DNA of 64,000 nucleotides from an uncultured Bacilli bacterium (GTDB lineage Bacteria > Bacillota_I > Bacilli_A > RF39 > UBA660). Under the pieces are notes generated by a model. It had not been told where the DNA came from. It ran no database searches and was given only the letters and a program-made list of their open reading frames with translations. Shown here one piece after another: positions 8,181-17,178 of this stretch. Location of the stretch: the NCBI GenBank assembly GCA_934130105.1, contig CAKOXL010000002.1:1-64000 (forward strand), written 5' to 3'. The position numbers and the translations under genes were made by a program. Numbering within the stretch: position 1 is the stretch's first letter; every line of letters begins with the position of its first letter.

Positions 8181-9362
8181 CTATACTTTTAATCTCATCA
8201 TTGAGCATTCTTCAACTTCTGCTGGTACTTTTATTTTTAAAATTTCTTCAGGATGACAAGCTTTTTCTAATTCGTTCATATCATTATCATAAATTTTATC
8301 AATCGTAAATGATATTACTTTACCACTTGGCATAAATATCTGAGCATTAGTACCAGGTTCAAAATAATTTCGCTCAGAAATAGTTACCATATTAGTATCT
8401 TTATCGTAAGAAAGAATGTATGCTAAATAATCTTGATTAGATAACTCTTGTCTACCTGTATAATATTGATCTAATTCATTAGCTAAATGATTAAAATAAT
8501 GAGTACTTGTCTCACGATTAGCTACACGTGATAAAATTTTTTCTTGTTCAGCTAAAAATTCATTTGTTAAAGTACTATTGTAGCAAGCATCAATTATTTT
8601 ACGATAACTTGATATTACAGTAGCAAGATAATAATGACTTCTCATTCTACCTTCTACTTTTAGACTAGCTACTCCAATATCTATTAGTTCTTTAATATGT
8701 TCTGCCATATTTAAATCTTTAGTAGCCATCGTAAATTTATGTTCATCACTAGAATCTATATTAAATACAAATCGACAAACTTGACTACAACCACCACGAT
8801 TAGAATCACGATTCGTTACATAGTTAGATAAAGTACATCTACCACTAAAGAAAGTACACATAGCGCCATGAATAAATACTTCAATATCACAACCTGTTGC
8901 TACTAACTCACTAATTTCTTTCTTAGAAAGCTCTCTAGCTGGTACTACTCTAGCTACTCCTTCTTTTTGAAAAAATTTAACCGTTTCAATATTAGTAGTA
9001 GAGTTTTGAGTACTAACATGTACTTCTACTTTTGGAAAATTTTTTCTAATATAAGAAATAATAAAAGGATCAGATACAATAAAAGCATCAATTCCAGCAT
9101 CAACTGCTTCTTTTAAATAATCATATATACCATCTATATCTTCATTATGAAAAACAATATTTACTGTTTGATATACCTTTTTTCCAAGTTTATGAGCAAA
9201 GGTGCAAGCTTCTTTTATTTCATCAATACTAAAATTAGTAGCATTTGCTCTTAGACTATACTCTCTACCACCAATATAAACAGCATCTGCTCCATATAGT
9301 AAAGCAATCTTAAGACGCTCTAAGTCTCCAGCTGGTGATAATAATTCTATTTTTTTCTTCAT
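8181..9362 (-). CDS. U32 peptidase-family tRNA hydroxylation protein TrhP2 (YrrO-like)
   Basis: This 393-residue U32-family protein has the LLSPAGDLERLKIALLYGADAVYIGG start, the HGAMC motif and a Cys set (SGRC, GGCSQVCR) thought to hold an iron-sulfur cluster in the family. YrrN and YrrO (TrhP1/TrhP2) make 5-hydroxyuridine at tRNA U34 with prephenate-dependent chemistry. The next enzyme, TrmR, is encoded upstream in the same operon. Its start overlaps the end of a lipoprotein gene by 4 bases. Full length compared with the family (about 400). Confidence 0.9.
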   Translation of the reverse strand: MKKKIELLSPAGDLERLKIALLYGADAVYIGGREYSLRANATNFSIDEIKEACTFAHKLGKKVYQTVNIVFHNEDIDGIYDYLKEAVDAGIDAFIVSDPFIISYIRKNFPKVEVHVSTQNSTTNIETVKFFQKEGVARVVPARELSKKEISELVATGCDIEVFIHGAMCTFFSGRCTLSNYVTNRDSNRGGCSQVCRFVFNIDSSDEHKFTMATKDLNMAEHIKELIDIGVASLKVEGRMRSHYYLATVISSYRKIIDACYNSTLTNEFLAEQEKILSRVANRETSTHYFNHLANELDQYYTGRQELSNQDYLAYILSYDKDTNMVTISERNYFEPGTNAQIFMPSGKVISFTIDKIYDNDMNELEKACHPEEILKIKVPAEVEECSMMRLKV

Positions 9363-9844
9363 TTTACCAACTCTTTTTCTTGACTAACTAGGCTAGGTTT
9401 TACCTTTTCATTAAAGAATTCAATTACTTCTTCAACTGTATATTCAGGCTTTATAAAATCTTGAGTAACTAAATAAGGAGTAAGTGGTAATTCTTCTTTC
9501 AGTGGTAGAGATGCACCTAGTGAATAAGTAACTTCACCATTATCTTCGTTATATTTAACTATAGCGGTTCCAGACATTAAATCATAAATAGTATAACTAG
9601 TACTACCAGAATAATAAAAATACCTATTCTTTAGGCAAAGAATTACATTCTTTTTACCATCTTGTTCAAAATTTACTATTTCTACATACTTATCCAAATC
9701 TTTATAAGAAATATTACCTTCTACCTTATTATTTTTTATCGTTAATTTGCTATCAATATAAGGGATTTTATCGCTACACCCTGTTAATAAAGTTGCACCT
9801 AAACAAAGACCAGCCGCTATTACTTTTAAATTTTTAATATTCAT
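9359..9844 (-). CDS. Lipoprotein inserted in the tRNA-modification operon
   Basis: This 161-residue protein has a signal peptide with lipobox TLLTGC (Cys23). The mature domain is mostly beta-strand and unrecognised. Its stop overlaps trhP2 by 4 bases and its start touches the stop of trhP1, so it is translationally coupled to two tRNA-modification genes. In B. subtilis trhP1 and trhP2 are adjacent, so this looks like a lineage-specific insertion. Confidence 0.8.
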   Translation of the reverse strand: MNIKNLKVIAAGLCLGATLLTGCSDKIPYIDSKLTIKNNKVEGNISYKDLDKYVEIVNFEQDGKKNVILCLKNRYFYYSGSTSYTIYDLMSGTAIVKYNEDNGEVTYSLGASLPLKEELPLTPYLVTQDFIKPEYTVEEVIEFFNEKVKPSLVSQEKELVK

Positions 9845-10722
9845 TATTTATCACCTTTCTTCACTTTATAGATTGTCCTTTTGTAAAAGAAATTAGTACT
9901 ATCTCCTATTAAATAATTCATCCTATTTATTATACTATCTTTCTCTTTTTCAGTAATACTAGCATAATTTCTAATGATATTACTATATGTAGTTAATACT
10001 TCTTTTCCTATACTTTTATCAACTTCTTGCATATCCAAAACAACATAATCTATATCATTTTCAACTAAATCAAATAAAGGCTTTACTCCATTTATTAATT
10101 TGCCATATAAAATAGATGCTCCATCACTAGATTCTTTTAATAAATAATCTTCATTCATATTTTCTAAGTGATAAACTCTATTTTCTTTTTCCTTACCAAT
10201 TGACTTAAAATAATTAGTAAGAAGCATTCTTCTAGAATGCGACATAATAGGATAACCAAAACATTCTACCATTAATTTCATCTTAGTACGCTTTTTTATT
10301 TCTAATATTTCATCTAACGTTATTTCATTTGCTAGAAAGCCAGCACTTACACCCTTTTCATAATAAAAGTTGCAAGTATTATAATTTGTAACCATATGAG
10401 TTTGATGCCATACTAAATTAAGTGAAATATTATTTTCTCTTACAATATTTAATACCCCTAAATCATAAAATAATACTCCCCTGATGGATAGATGAGATAA
10501 CTCTACTAACTTTTCTGTTAAATCAGCTAATTCATTATTAAAAATATTTTTATTAACACTAATAAATAAAGAATATTTACTACTTAATTTTTTTATTTCA
10601 TCTAAACTTACACTAGGATAATTAATACAGTAATTTTCTAATCCCAAAATAAAAATATTACTTTCCTTTTCTTGATAAAAAGAAATATCTTCTACACTAT
10701 TAGGTACAACTACTAACTCCAC
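9844..10722 (-). CDS. U32 peptidase-family protein TrhP1 (YrrN-like)
   Basis: This 292-residue shorter U32-family member matches YrrN: VELVVVPNS at the N-terminus, VNKNIFN, a GVLFYDLG strand, NLVWHQTHMVTN, and CFGYPIMSHSRRML in place of the HG.MC motif. It works with TrhP2 in forming 5-hydroxyuridine at tRNA wobble U34. The start is GTG at 10722, because AGAGGTGG lies just upstream; a longer frame from 10746 lacks a site. It follows trmR and precedes a lipoprotein gene. Confidence 0.82.
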   Translation of the reverse strand: MELVVVPNSVEDISFYQEKESNIFILGLENYCINYPSVSLDEIKKLSSKYSLFISVNKNIFNNELADLTEKLVELSHLSIRGVLFYDLGVLNIVRENNISLNLVWHQTHMVTNYNTCNFYYEKGVSAGFLANEITLDEILEIKKRTKMKLMVECFGYPIMSHSRRMLLTNYFKSIGKEKENRVYHLENMNEDYLLKESSDGASILYGKLINGVKPLFDLVENDIDYVVLDMQEVDKSIGKEVLTTYSNIIRNYASITEKEKDSIINRMNYLIGDSTNFFYKRTIYKVKKGDK

Positions 10723-10740
10723 GTTACCACCTCTACTTAA

Positions 10741-10770
10741 AAACACCCTTATTATAACATAAGAGTGTTT
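10741..10770 (-). promoter_or_regulatory. Hairpin with embedded extended -10 between trmR and trhP1
   Basis: A 12-bp stem (10741-10752 with 10759-10770, one mismatch) and a five-T tail could terminate part of the trmR transcript. The same bases hold TATGTTATAAT (-10 at 10751-10756), an extended -10 that would start a transcript about 20 bases before the trhP1 GTG. It can be read as an attenuator, a promoter, or both. Confidence 0.5.
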
Positions 10771-10787
10771 GTTTTAATACTATTTTA

Positions 10788-11384
10788 TTATTTCTTTTCA
10801 GCAACAGCTACGCCATCACCGATATCTAAAAGTTCAACAACATAATTAGAATTATTTAAAAGGAAAGTACGATAATCTCGAATCTTACGAACTAAACCAC
10901 GTAAATTTCTGCTTTCTATCAAAGCATCATCCTTATCTACTAACCCATGAAAATTCATATTGTCGGTTATAATATAACCATGTGGTTTTAAATTTGTTTC
11001 ATATTTTTCAAAAAATCTGATATTCTGACCCTTTGCAGCATCTATAAAAATCATATCAAATAATCCTTCAATGTTAATGTCAAGTGCATCACTAAAAACC
11101 AAAGTGATTCTATCTTCTAATTGAAATTTTTTGATATTTTTAATTGCTTCAAGATAACGATCATTATCTCTTTCAATAGTAGTTATCTTTAAATTAGGAT
11201 TAGCTAGTGCCATCATAATAGCAGAATAGCCAATAGCAGTTCCTATTTCTAAAACACTATTAATTTGATTTTTAACAATGAATGATGTTAAAAAGTCAAT
11301 TCCATCATCTTGCATAATAGGAACATTATTATCAATTGCATACTTTTTAACTTCTCTAATATCAGAATAAACTGTTGTGTTCAT
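10788..11384 (-). CDS. trmR: tRNA 5-hydroxyuridine methyltransferase
   Basis: This 198-residue class I SAM-dependent O-methyltransferase has motif I VLEIGTAIGYSAIMMA, motif II with TTIERD, and FIDAAKG followed by YIITDNMNFHG (metal-binding region of the COMT-like family). TrmR (YrrM) converts 5-hydroxyuridine to 5-methoxyuridine at U34. The start at 11384 is preceded by GGAGG overlapping the mltG stop codon. A start five codons earlier would lie before that site. The operon order mltG-trmR-trhP1-trhP2 is that of bacilli. Confidence 0.9.
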   Translation of the reverse strand: MNTTVYSDIREVKKYAIDNNVPIMQDDGIDFLTSFIVKNQINSVLEIGTAIGYSAIMMALANPNLKITTIERDNDRYLEAIKNIKKFQLEDRITLVFSDALDINIEGLFDMIFIDAAKGQNIRFFEKYETNLKPHGYIITDNMNFHGLVDKDDALIESRNLRGLVRKIRDYRTFLLNNSNYVVELLDIGDGVAVAEKK

Positions 11385-11385
11385 T

Positions 11386-12465
11386 TTAAAAGCCTCCATT
11401 TACTGGTAACAACTCACTTTTCTTTTTTTCAAAATCACTTGCATCACTATAAAAGAACGTTTCTAGTGTTTTAATATTAGCTATAAAATACAAGTAATCA
11501 GTATCACTTGGATAAATACTAGCTTTAATACTTGATAATGATAACGTACATATAGGTCCAACTGGTAGCTTACCATTCATACTACCATCAGTTACTCTAG
11601 TATTATATGGATTATTAGTATAATACTGTTGTTTTGTTAAGGCCTGTTTAGGATTATCAACTTTAAAAGCATAACGTGTAGTAACATCACTACCTAAACT
11701 CATACCCTTTTTTATACGATTCATAAATACACTAGCTACTTGCCCTCTTACTGCTTCAGTTGCTGCCTCTTTTTCTACCATACTAGCTAAAGTTAATACT
11801 TCATGTATTGATAAAGTACTTTTTTCTATATCACTTCTAAATGGTTCTAAAACATTAGCCATTTCACTAATCATTTTATTAAATATTTCTTCTACTGTAA
11901 CATCTTTATTATTAAAACGATAAGTATCAGGAAATAAGTACCCTTCTAATTTATAATAAATATCATCGTTTTTTATATCGTTGGTAATAAACCAATATTT
12001 TTCTATTAAAGAATTAACATATGTAATATCATTTGATTTTTCAATAACTGCATCATATGTATTATTAGTATTTGCTGATATTACTTTAGCAATATCACGC
12101 ATCGTAATACCCTCTTTAAAAGTTATTTCTATTTCATTAGGATTCTTTTTAGAGCCAGCTTGAAGTGATTCTACTATTTTCTTAACACCCATATCTTTAG
12201 TAAAATCATAATAACCAGCTTTCATGTTATTAATTTTCATTAATTTTACATAAATTAAAAACATTCTCTCATCACGAATTAGCCCATTTTCCTTTAAAAT
12301 AATAGCAATCCCTTTAGCACTTGTTTTATTAGGAATTTCTATTTCAATAACCTCACTAGAATTACTAACTGGTGATAACTGATAATTATAAAAAGCACAA
12401 CACCCTACAATTATGATAGTAGTACTAATCAAAATACCTAGGGCAACATTACGAAATATTTTCAT
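11386..12465 (-). CDS. mltG: Endolytic murein transglycosylase MltG
   Basis: This 359-residue protein has one N-terminal membrane span (about 6-26), a LysM-like region and the YceG/MltG domain with EGYLFPDTYRF, the catalytic Glu in ASMVEKEA (E231) and KLPVGPICTLS near the end. It cleaves nascent glycan strands at the outer face of the membrane and sets their length. It lies in the ireB-ruvX-yrzB-mltG-trmR cluster conserved in Bacillota. Full length. Confidence 0.95.
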   Translation of the reverse strand: MKIFRNVALGILISTTIIIVGCCAFYNYQLSPVSNSSEVIEIEIPNKTSAKGIAIILKENGLIRDERMFLIYVKLMKINNMKAGYYDFTKDMGVKKIVESLQAGSKKNPNEIEITFKEGITMRDIAKVISANTNNTYDAVIEKSNDITYVNSLIEKYWFITNDIKNDDIYYKLEGYLFPDTYRFNNKDVTVEEIFNKMISEMANVLEPFRSDIEKSTLSIHEVLTLASMVEKEAATEAVRGQVASVFMNRIKKGMSLGSDVTTRYAFKVDNPKQALTKQQYYTNNPYNTRVTDGSMNGKLPVGPICTLSLSSIKASIYPSDTDYLYFIANIKTLETFFYSDASDFEKKKSELLPVNGGF

Positions 12466-12487
12466 AACCTACAAACAACTAGCGAAA

Positions 12488-12826
12488 TTATTCGCCACTT
12501 GTACTTTCTCCACCATTATCACTATTGTTATTATTATCAGTACTACTAGATTGAGCCATTTTAGTACGAACTTCTTCTTGAATTGTTTGAAGAATTGTTT
12601 CTACTACTTTCCACTCTTTTTCTGTTTCAATTGGTTCAAATCCCTTATTTAAATCTTCTGGATGATAAACAGCTGCATAAGCTTTAATGCTACCATCTGC
12701 TTCGTAAGTGTTATCAGTATAAGCTATATAACTTTTTTTAGTCTCCTCACTATCAAATGTAAATAAAACATTGCATGTAACTTCTTGTCCATCTTCAGTT
12801 ACCATTTTAAACGTATTTTCTTTCAT
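12488..12826 (-). CDS. yrzB: DUF1292 protein YrzB
   Basis: This 112-residue acidic protein has a DUF1292 core (CNVLFTFDSEETKKSYIAY, then a helix around EKEWKVVETIL) and a disordered Ser/Asn/Gly-rich tail. Its place between ruvX and mltG is the standard position of yrzB. Function unknown. It starts 2 bases before the ruvX stop region ends and is probably translationally coupled. Confidence 0.9.
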   Translation of the reverse strand: MKENTFKMVTEDGQEVTCNVLFTFDSEETKKSYIAYTDNTYEADGSIKAYAAVYHPEDLNKGFEPIETEKEWKVVETILQTIQEEVRTKMAQSSSTDNNNNSDNGGESTSGE

Positions 12827-12827
12827 A

Positions 12828-13244
12828 TCATTTTTCCTTCCTATCTAAATAGCTCTGCAAAATAATAGTTGCTGCTAAACTGTCAATTACTTTTTTTCTT
12901 TTTTTTCTACTCGTATCATTATAAATCAATATACTCTCAGCTTGCCTAGTAGTAAGCCTTTCATCCTGCATATAAACAGGTAATGAAAAAGCATCTTCAA
13001 GTTTTTTCTTAAATTCTAATGCTATTTCACCACGTTCACCAATAGAATTATTCATATTTTTTGGTAAACCTAACACTAAAGCCTCTATTTGATTATTTGA
13101 AATTTCATCTTTAAGTAAATCAATCAAACTATCATAATCTTCATCATGCCTTAATATCTTATAGCTAGTAGCAACAATTCCAAGTTTATCAGATATCGCT
13201 AAACCTAAAGTTTTGGTACCTAAATCAAGTCCTAAATATCTCAA
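12828..13244 (-). CDS. ruvX: Putative pre-16S rRNA nuclease (YqgF/RuvX)
   Basis: This 138-residue RNase H-fold protein has LGLDLGTKTLGLAISD with the first catalytic Asp, LVLGLPKNMN, and DERLTTRQAE with the later acidic residues. YqgF takes part in 16S rRNA 5' maturation. The start is TTG at 13244: GGGTGAT lies upstream, and the TTGA overlaps the ireB stop. The family nearly always begins MRYLGLD, which supports this start. Confidence 0.93.
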   Translation of the reverse strand: MRYLGLDLGTKTLGLAISDKLGIVATSYKILRHDEDYDSLIDLLKDEISNNQIEALVLGLPKNMNNSIGERGEIALEFKKKLEDAFSLPVYMQDERLTTRQAESILIYNDTSRKKRKKVIDSLAATIILQSYLDRKEK

Positions 13245-13492
13245 CTTTCATCACCCAAAAACTTACTAACTAAAAAATCAATTATTTTATTTCTATCTAT
13301 TGATACTATTTTTTTACGAGCATCTTTATATGAGGATATATACCCTGGATCACCACTCATTAAATAACCAGTTATCTGATTAACAGGGTCATAACCCTTT
13401 TCTTTTAGTGACAAATAAACCTCTTTCAAAGTACATTCTATTAAAGCATCATTAATAATACTAACAGAATATGAAGTAGTTTTATCAAACAT
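13241..13492 (-). CDS. ireB: IreB family regulatory phosphoprotein
   Basis: This 83-residue protein of the UPF0297/YrzL family has LKEVYLSLKEKGYDPVNQIT, GYLMSGDPGYI and a basic C-terminal helix. In Enterococcus IreB is phosphorylated on N-terminal Thr residues by the PASTA kinase IreK; two adjacent Thr are present here (FDKTTSY). It heads the ruvX-yrzB-mltG operon. GGTGATTAT precedes the ATG. Confidence 0.95.
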   Translation of the reverse strand: MFDKTTSYSVSIINDALIECTLKEVYLSLKEKGYDPVNQITGYLMSGDPGYISSYKDARKKIVSIDRNKIIDFLVSKFLGDES

Positions 13493-13549
13493 ATAATCAC
13501 CTCATTATTATCATTCTACCATGAACCATATATTTTTTCAATTAATTTA

Positions 13550-14692
13550 TTACCTAGCGCCAACTAGTGCCATATATGCCATAAAAATAGTAAATATAAT
13601 AGTTATAATAGTTCCATTAATAACCTCAAGTTTACTACTTTTATACTTAATACCCAAAGAAGTAGTAATTAAAAAGCCACCAATTAAACCACCAATATGA
13701 CTAAAATTATCTATTCCACTAGCCATAAAACCAAAAAATAAATTAACAAGAATTAAAGGTATAATTTGACTTTTTAAAACACTGCCTAAATAAACACGAT
13801 AATGATATCCAAAATAAAGCAAGCTACCCATTAAACCAAATATAGCGCCACTTGCACCAATACTTGGATAAGTACTAAACGTAATAGACATCAAGCTAGC
13901 AATAAAAAGTGAAAAGAAATAAACAATTAAATATTTAAACTTTCCTAAAAAGCTCTCTAATTGACTACCAATTACATATAAACTATAACAGTTAACGACT
14001 AAATGTAATAAATTAGCATGTAAAAAACCACCCGTTATTAAACGATAATATTCATTGTATATTCTAATATTTGGTCCATATAAGCAAAATTTATTAACAA
14101 CATCACCATATATACCAAGCACTTGACATACTAAATAAATTAAAACATTAATTGCTATTAATGTATAAGTAATAACTGGTATCTTCTTTTTAAAGACACT
14201 TTCCGCTTTCATTGCTTCATTTTTATTTTTAGCATTAATATCATTAGTTATCTTAATAAAAAGCTGTAATCCCTCTTCAGTAAAATTAAGTTTACTAGTA
14301 ATATCAGGAAAATGCTTATTGACAATAAGTGGATAATTCTTTAAATAAGAATCATCATACAAATACATACAGTCAACATTAGTATATTTATCTAAATGCA
14401 CATTATCGCCTAAATCTGTATAAATATTTAATACATCGACATGAAAAGTAAGTATTTTCTTCTTAATTTTAGAAACTATTCTCTTAGTCTTAAATAAATC
14501 AAAGTCTAGTTGTTCATCATTATGAATGTAATTAGAAACTATCCTAATAATACCATAATCACCATTTAAATTTTCAAGCCATATTTCATCTTCTGCCCCT
14601 TGTAAGATAATAGGGCTATAATTTTTCTCAGTTATAAAATAATGAAGTAATTTCATAACAATTAAGTCTTTTCTACTAATAGATTCGTTCAT
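13550..14692 (-). CDS. Rhomboid intramembrane serine protease (GluP/YqgP-like)
   Basis: This 380-residue protein has a cytosolic N-terminal domain of about 170 residues and then six or seven spans. The rhomboid core shows the HANLLHLVVN loop, catalytic Ser in GASGAIFG and catalytic His in FSHIGGLIGG. The long N-terminal domain is typical of GluP/YqgP, which cleaves membrane proteins such as a Mg transporter in B. subtilis. The start at ATG 14692 follows AGTGGGG; a GTG four codons earlier overlaps that site. Confidence 0.9.
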   Translation of the reverse strand: MNESISRKDLIVMKLLHYFITEKNYSPIILQGAEDEIWLENLNGDYGIIRIVSNYIHNDEQLDFDLFKTKRIVSKIKKKILTFHVDVLNIYTDLGDNVHLDKYTNVDCMYLYDDSYLKNYPLIVNKHFPDITSKLNFTEEGLQLFIKITNDINAKNKNEAMKAESVFKKKIPVITYTLIAINVLIYLVCQVLGIYGDVVNKFCLYGPNIRIYNEYYRLITGGFLHANLLHLVVNCYSLYVIGSQLESFLGKFKYLIVYFFSLFIASLMSITFSTYPSIGASGAIFGLMGSLLYFGYHYRVYLGSVLKSQIIPLILVNLFFGFMASGIDNFSHIGGLIGGFLITTSLGIKYKSSKLEVINGTIITIIFTIFMAYMALVGAR

Positions 14693-14729
14693 TATTTTCC
14701 CCACTTTCTATTACATATTATATAATAAT

Positions 14730-15629
14730 TCAATTTTCTTGTACATCAATTTCATCTAAATACTTTTTAAATTCGTAAGGTAACTCTACTTCCTTTTTTA
14801 TCACTTCATTAGTAATAGGATGAATAAAAGAAATACTTTTAGAGTGTAAAAACTGTCCAAAAGAAGTAGTATTTTTTCTCTTGCCATAAACAGGATCATT
14901 GTAAATAGGATAACCAATATAAGCCATATGAACGCGAATTTGATGTGTACGACCTGTTTCTAGTTTACATTCTATTAACGTTTGGTTGGCATTGTAAAAA
15001 CGTTTAATAACTCTAAAATGAGTAATAGCACTTTTAGCATTAATATCAGTTACCTTCATCTTTTGACGATTATCAATATCTCTTCCAATAGGAGCATCAA
15101 TAGTACCCGTCTCATGAGGAATAATACCATCAACTAAAGCAATATATATTCTCTCTACCTCTTTATTTTTAATCATATTACTTAAAAGTTCATGAGTTTT
15201 ATCATCTTTTGCAACTACCAATAACCCACTTGTATCTTTGTCAATACGATGTACAATCCCTGGTCTAATTGTATCATTCTTGCTTAACGAAAATCTGTAA
15301 AGTAAAGCATTTACTAAAGTTTTACTATAATTACCTGGTGCTGGATGAACAACCATACCTGATTCTTTATTAACTATTAATAAATAATCATCTTCATAAA
15401 CAACATCTAAAGGAATATCTTCTTTTTCTACCGATATACTAAAATCTAAATTGCTGTCTACATAGATCATATCACCGCTTTTTACTACATAATTATTACT
15501 AACAGAATTACCATTTACCAAAATCTTTTCTTGACTAATAAGCTTTTGAATTTTACTACGACTAATATCAAGTCTTGATGCTAAATACTGATCAATTCTA
15601 GCACTATTTTCTAATACTTCTAAATTCAT
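14730..15629 (-). CDS. RluD-family 23S rRNA pseudouridine synthase
   Basis: This 299-residue protein has an N-terminal S4 RNA-binding domain (about 10-70) and a pseudouridine synthase domain with HRIDKDTSGLLVVAK (catalytic Asp), and GRTHQIRVHM. It modifies uridines in large-subunit rRNA. It is the YlyB-type neighbour of lspA, as in bacilli, and its start lies inside the lspA end (26-base overlap), with AGGGGTGAT upstream. Confidence 0.93.
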   Translation of the reverse strand: MNLEVLENSARIDQYLASRLDISRSKIQKLISQEKILVNGNSVSNNYVVKSGDMIYVDSNLDFSISVEKEDIPLDVVYEDDYLLIVNKESGMVVHPAPGNYSKTLVNALLYRFSLSKNDTIRPGIVHRIDKDTSGLLVVAKDDKTHELLSNMIKNKEVERIYIALVDGIIPHETGTIDAPIGRDIDNRQKMKVTDINAKSAITHFRVIKRFYNANQTLIECKLETGRTHQIRVHMAYIGYPIYNDPVYGKRKNTTSFGQFLHSKSISFIHPITNEVIKKEVELPYEFKKYLDEIDVQEN

Positions 15630-16080
15630 TTATATCACCCCTAAACCAGTCTAATACCATTAATATAGCTCCACCAACAATAAAAGTATCGGCTAAATTA
15701 AAAATAGGAAAATAATAACTACCAAAAATAAAACCTATAAAATCAACTACACCACTTCTAATAACTCTATCAAATAAATTACCAATTATTCCACCAAGTA
15801 TAAATCCAAACGATAAAACTTCAAAAGTATTAACATCTTCTCTTTTACTTATATAGTAAGTAAATATAAATAAAAACATAATACCAACTATTACCAAAAG
15901 ATAAGGATAACTATCAAAAATACTAAATGCACCACCTGTATTTTTAGTAAATGTTAAATATAAAAAATTAGGAATAACTTTAATAATACTATTAATTGGA
16001 ATTAAACGAATAACTGCTAGTTTTACTATTTGATCAATCAAAAAAGTAACTATACCCAAAATATAAATTCTTTTTTTCAA
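15604..16080 (-). CDS. lspA: Lipoprotein signal peptidase
   Basis: This 158-residue four-span membrane aspartic protease cleaves prolipoproteins before the lipidated Cys. The catalytic dyad is in NLFDRVIRSGVVDF and FNLADTFI. The start is taken as TTG at 16080, preceded by GGTGGG; an in-frame ATG at 16098 has no ribosome binding site and falls at the predicted transcription start. Several lipoproteins in this window would be its substrates. Confidence 0.95.
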   Translation of the reverse strand: MKKRIYILGIVTFLIDQIVKLAVIRLIPINSIIKVIPNFLYLTFTKNTGGAFSIFDSYPYLLVIVGIMFLFIFTYYISKREDVNTFEVLSFGFILGGIIGNLFDRVIRSGVVDFIGFIFGSYYFPIFNLADTFIVGGAILMVLDWFRGDINEFRSIRK

Positions 16081-16103
16081 TTTTATCCCACCAGTCATGA
16101 TAT

Positions 16104-16130
16104 ATTATAGCATACTTTTGTTTTATACAA
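16104..16130 (-). promoter_or_regulatory. Promoter of lspA-rluD
   Basis: Extended -10 TATGCTATAAT (-10 hexamer 16104-16109) with TTGTAT 15 bases upstream (16125-16130). The predicted transcript begins at about 16097, between the ATG at 16098 and the TTG start at 16080. Confidence 0.75.
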
Positions 16131-16140
16131 TAATTATTAT

Positions 16141-16174
16141 CTAAAAAGCACATCTCTCTTTTAGAAATGTGCTT
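16141..16174 (-). terminator. Terminator of the Asn-rich membrane protein gene
   Basis: On the minus strand AAGCACAT and ATGTGCTT form the stem, extended by TCT/AGA beyond a mismatch, with a five-T tail. Confidence 0.82.
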
Positions 16175-16189
16175 AAAACAAAAACAACA

Positions 16190-17053
16190 TTATTCGCAAG
16201 TGTAACCATTACTTTCCAAAGTAGATTTTAAAGTATTAATGTTTTGTTTATAACTAGCACTTGCTAAAATATTAGTATCGCCATCTGTAATTGGTTTAAA
16301 TAACTCTAAATCAAACTCATGACTAATCTTAATATTTACATCACTGTAACTACAAGCCATACTATAACCTGCATATGATGCATATTTTAAACTATCAACA
16401 TCACACTGATTTTTTAATAAATTATAATCATCATTAACTACACTAAATGAATAATCATAAACTTTACTATTTGATAAAACTTCGTTACTTTCATTATAAC
16501 TAAATGTTTCACTTTCATTAAGTGTATAATTAGGTAATACACTAGTTTTGGTGCAAGTAAGACTACTAGTTTTAATAACTTCCGGAGTTGGAGTTGGCTT
16601 ATTTAATGCTTCTTGTCTTTTTTCTTCGGCAATAGCTTCCTGTTCTATTTTAGATAGACCTGAATCTGCTTTTAAATTAGTTATAAATTCTCTAATATAT
16701 GGCATACCAAACACAAACGCAAATAAAAATATAAATAAAATAATTAATAGTATTGTAGATAGTTTACTATTTGAAGTATTATCATTATCATTATTATTAG
16801 TATCATTCAAACTTGAATCTATCTTAACATCACTTATAGGTGGTATGTACTGATTAGTATTATCACTATTTAAATTACTACTCTGATTAGTATTTTCATC
16901 TACACCATTTATATTATTTTGAATCATATTACCAGTTTGATTTATGTTATTTACGTTATTTTGATTAATATTATCAGTTTGATTTATGTTATTTACGTTA
17001 TTTTGATTAATATTATCAGTTTGATTTATATTATTATTATCATTCATATTCAT
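16190..17053 (-). CDS. Hypothetical membrane protein with Asn-rich repeat N-terminus
   Basis: This 287-residue protein of unknown family begins with a low-complexity Asn/Gln region (about 1-95) that includes a repeated NINQTDNINQNNVN unit encoded by a 42-bp tandem repeat. One membrane span follows (about 99-121). The rest is an extracytoplasmic domain with five or six Cys that may form disulfides. The topology suggests a cytoplasmic disordered tail and an outside sensor or adhesion-like domain. It is a single gene with its own terminator, next to typA. Confidence 0.75.
   Translation of the reverse strand: MNMNDNNNINQTDNINQNNVNNINQTDNINQNNVNNINQTGNMIQNNINGVDENTNQSSNLNSDNTNQYIPPISDVKIDSSLNDTNNNDNDNTSNSKLSTILLIILFIFLFAFVFGMPYIREFITNLKADSGLSKIEQEAIAEEKRQEALNKPTPTPEVIKTSSLTCTKTSVLPNYTLNESETFSYNESNEVLSNSKVYDYSFSVVNDDYNLLKNQCDVDSLKYASYAGYSMACSYSDVNIKISHEFDLELFKPITDGDTNILASASYKQNINTLKSTLESNGYTCE
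16933..17032. repeat. 42-bp in-frame tandem repeat, about 2.4 copies
   Basis: Copies begin at 16933, 16975 and 17017 and each starts CAGTTTGATTTAT. The first two are identical over their length apart from edge changes. A 42-bp unit keeps the frame and encodes a 14-residue Asn-rich unit, so copy number can change without breaking the gene. Confidence 0.9.
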
Positions 17054-17133
17054 ATCCCCTTTTATTATATAAGTAAATTATATCATATTTTTCTTAATAT
17101 ACTAACTATTTTTGAACATCTTAAAAAGAAACT

Positions 17134-17158
17134 AAAAACATGCCTTAAAAAGCATGTT
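17134..17158 (-). terminator. Terminator of typA
   Basis: On the minus strand AACATGC and GCATGTT form a 7-bp stem followed by a short T tail, about 20 bases past the typA stop. Confidence 0.75.
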
Positions 17159-17178
17159 CTAACAATAAATATTAAAAA

